Assembly: GCA_964604565.1 (NCBI GenBank)
Contig: CAZRZN010000278.1
Coordinates: forward strand, 1-5,270
DNA from: CAZRZN01 sp964604565
Lineage (GTDB): Bacteria > Pseudomonadota > Alphaproteobacteria > Rhodobacterales > Rhodobacteraceae
Direction: 5' to 3'
DNA length: 5,270 nt
In this document: one piece after another, positions 4,523-5,270 of the stretch
How positions within the stretch are numbered: the first letter of the stretch is position 1
How the letters are laid out: every line of letters begins with the position of its first letter
Position numbers and translations under genes: made by a program
The notes under the pieces: model-generated
The model's input: the letters and a program-made list of their open reading frames with translations, nothing else
What the model was told of the DNA's origin: nothing
The model's database searches: none

Positions 4523-5056
4523 CTATTTTTTCAAGAAGCGTTCGCCTTCCTTCCCAATTTCACGAAGCCCTTTTGACACAGAATCCTGCCAACTTTTCAT
4601 TTGGTTGGCTTGACCAAATAGCGGCTTATCCCGCTCCCCAGCATCACAAAGGATTGCATCAATTTGAACCGCGACTTCTATCGCCTCTGTCTGGGTTGCA
4701 GCGCCCGAACCACGCTGGCGTCGCAAAAAGTCATCAGCCCCAAGAACCGCCGCAGCGCGCTTGACGTTAATTGACATAGCCTTTTTTGGAGCGCCCCGCT
4801 TTGGTTTTAGGTCCGCTAGTTTTCGATCAAGCGCAGCAATGCGTTCGGATATAAGGCCCAGTAAGGCAAGTCGCCTTGCTTCGGGGCTAGCACCAAGGCC
4901 AAGGCCAATAATTGCCAAGGGGTCACTGTCATCTAGCACCCAAGGTTCGCCCTTGGCTTCGGCTTCAATAACGCCAAGGAGCCCGGCCACTTTTCGTTTC
5001 GTCGCAGAAGTCGCGGTTGTAGTGGTGGTGTCAGCGTCTTTCTTTCTTTCTACCAT
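4523..5056 (-). CDS. Unrecognised 177-aa protein directly behind the integrase
   Basis: I do not recognise the family. Residues 1-22 are polar, with a Thr-rich run after VERKKDAD. Residues 40-56 are a small hydrophobic stretch (VLDDSDPLAIIGLGLGA), probably too short and broken for a membrane helix. Residues 57-87 form a probable amphipathic helix (ARRLALLGLISERIAALDRK), followed by a basic segment PKRGAPKK. The C-terminal half (96-177) is mostly helical and ends in Lys-Lys. No catalytic motif stands out. The longer open frame up to 5248 is rejected because it shadows the integrase. ATG 5056 shares a base with the integrase stop (TGATG), so the two are translationally coupled. Codon use is less GC-rich than in the replication genes. 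Possible roles include an integrase accessory protein or cargo; neither can be shown here. Confidence 0.75.
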   Translation of the reverse strand: MVERKKDADTTTTTATSATKRKVAGLLGVIEAEAKGEPWVLDDSDPLAIIGLGLGASPEARRLALLGLISERIAALDRKLADLKPKRGAPKKAMSINVKRAAAVLGADDFLRRQRGSGAATQTEAIEVAVQIDAILCDAGERDKPLFGQANQMKSWQDSVSKGLREIGKEGERFLKK

Positions 5057-5270
5057 CAGTCCGCCCGCGCCAAAGTTACCACCTGACCAGCGCCGCCGGT
5101 CACAAGGTCGGCCCAACGTTCGGCCAGCTTGGCGCGCGGTTCGAGGTAATCCGTGCGCCGGTAGGCGCGCACCACGCCACCATCCACCACATGCGCCAGC
5201 ATCGCCTCGGCCACTTCGTGCGGTGCGTCGGTCGCCTCGGCCAGCCATGTGCGCAGGCTTGTGCGAAAGC
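5056..5270 (-). CDS. P4-type tyrosine recombinase (integrase), C-terminal fragment
   Basis: The last 70 residues of a site-specific integrase that would insert and excise the element. The N-terminal part lies beyond the right edge. The visible part starts FRTSLRTWLAEAT; the incomplete codon before it (xGC) fits the H-G-F-R of the family, making the visible R2 the second catalytic arginine. H26 in AMLAH is the conserved histidine of the following motif, and Y36 in VVRAYRRTDYLEPR is the nucleophile. The tail (RAKLAERWADLVTG) matches the final helix of P4-like integrases. The stop TGA (5058-5056) overlaps the start of the 177-aa gene. Since the gene reads leftward, its promoter and probably its attachment site are outside the window, although integrases at the tRNA-distal end also exist. 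Confidence 0.9.
   Translation of the reverse strand, partial: FRTSLRTWLAEATDAPHEVAEAMLAHVVDGGVVRAYRRTDYLEPRAKLAERWADLVTGGAGQVVTLARAD

Noticed and set aside
5057..5248. N-terminal extension of the 177-aa protein
   Set aside because: The frame is Arg/Gly-rich and overlaps the integrase C terminus, whose catalytic motifs are clear in the other frame.
1..5270. CRISPR array, insertion sequence or toxin-antitoxin pair
   Set aside because: No regularly spaced repeats with unique spacers, no transposase and no recognisable toxin or antitoxin motif are visible.

Overview
The window looks like the boundary region of an integrated mobile element in a GC-rich alphaproteobacterium. Taxonomy is inferred from high GC, codon choice and recognisable protein families (winged-helix/TOPRIM/DUF3987 module, cysteine-containing lipoprotein); a rhodobacterial or sphingomonad host would fit, but no single marker proves it.

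Layout from left to right: the 3' part of a tRNA-Leu (anticodon CAG) ends in CCA at base 53. It is followed by an AT-rich stretch and a small lipoprotein gene on the + strand (309-680). This part is less GC-rich than what follows and is flanked by two copies of an 18/19-bp direct repeat (181-198 and 695-713). From 755 to the right edge every gene lies on the - strand. In transcription order (right to left) these are: the C-terminal 70 residues of a P4-type tyrosine recombinase; an unrecognised 177-aa protein whose start overlaps the integrase stop; a 90-bp gap; a 59-aa AlpA-type regulator; a 135-aa winged-helix protein; a 32-aa peptide; a 294-aa zinc-finger plus TOPRIM primase-like protein; a 498-aa DUF3987 P-loop protein; a 110-aa protein with 9-nt periodic repeats; and an 85-aa putative zinc-binding protein.

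The alpA-to-zinc-finger genes form one compact unit. Most neighbours overlap by ATGA or lie one base apart, so translational coupling is likely. AlpA family members regulate or assist excision of P4-like elements. The winged-helix, TOPRIM and DUF3987 proteins together look like a replication module. No capsid, terminase, portal, relaxase or conjugation gene is visible, so the element resembles a small phage satellite or integrated plasmid-like element that replicates after excision, although only part of it may be in view.

The most striking non-coding signal lies inside the 110-aa gene: three tandem 9-mers face three inverted 9-mers (1263-1330). They form a 28-nt-arm hairpin that pairs better in the operon mRNA than in the opposite strand. 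It could be an iteron-like origin, an RNA structure, or a by-product of a repetitive protein segment. The integrase reads leftward with its 5' end beyond the right edge. The window therefore does not show which tRNA is the attachment site.
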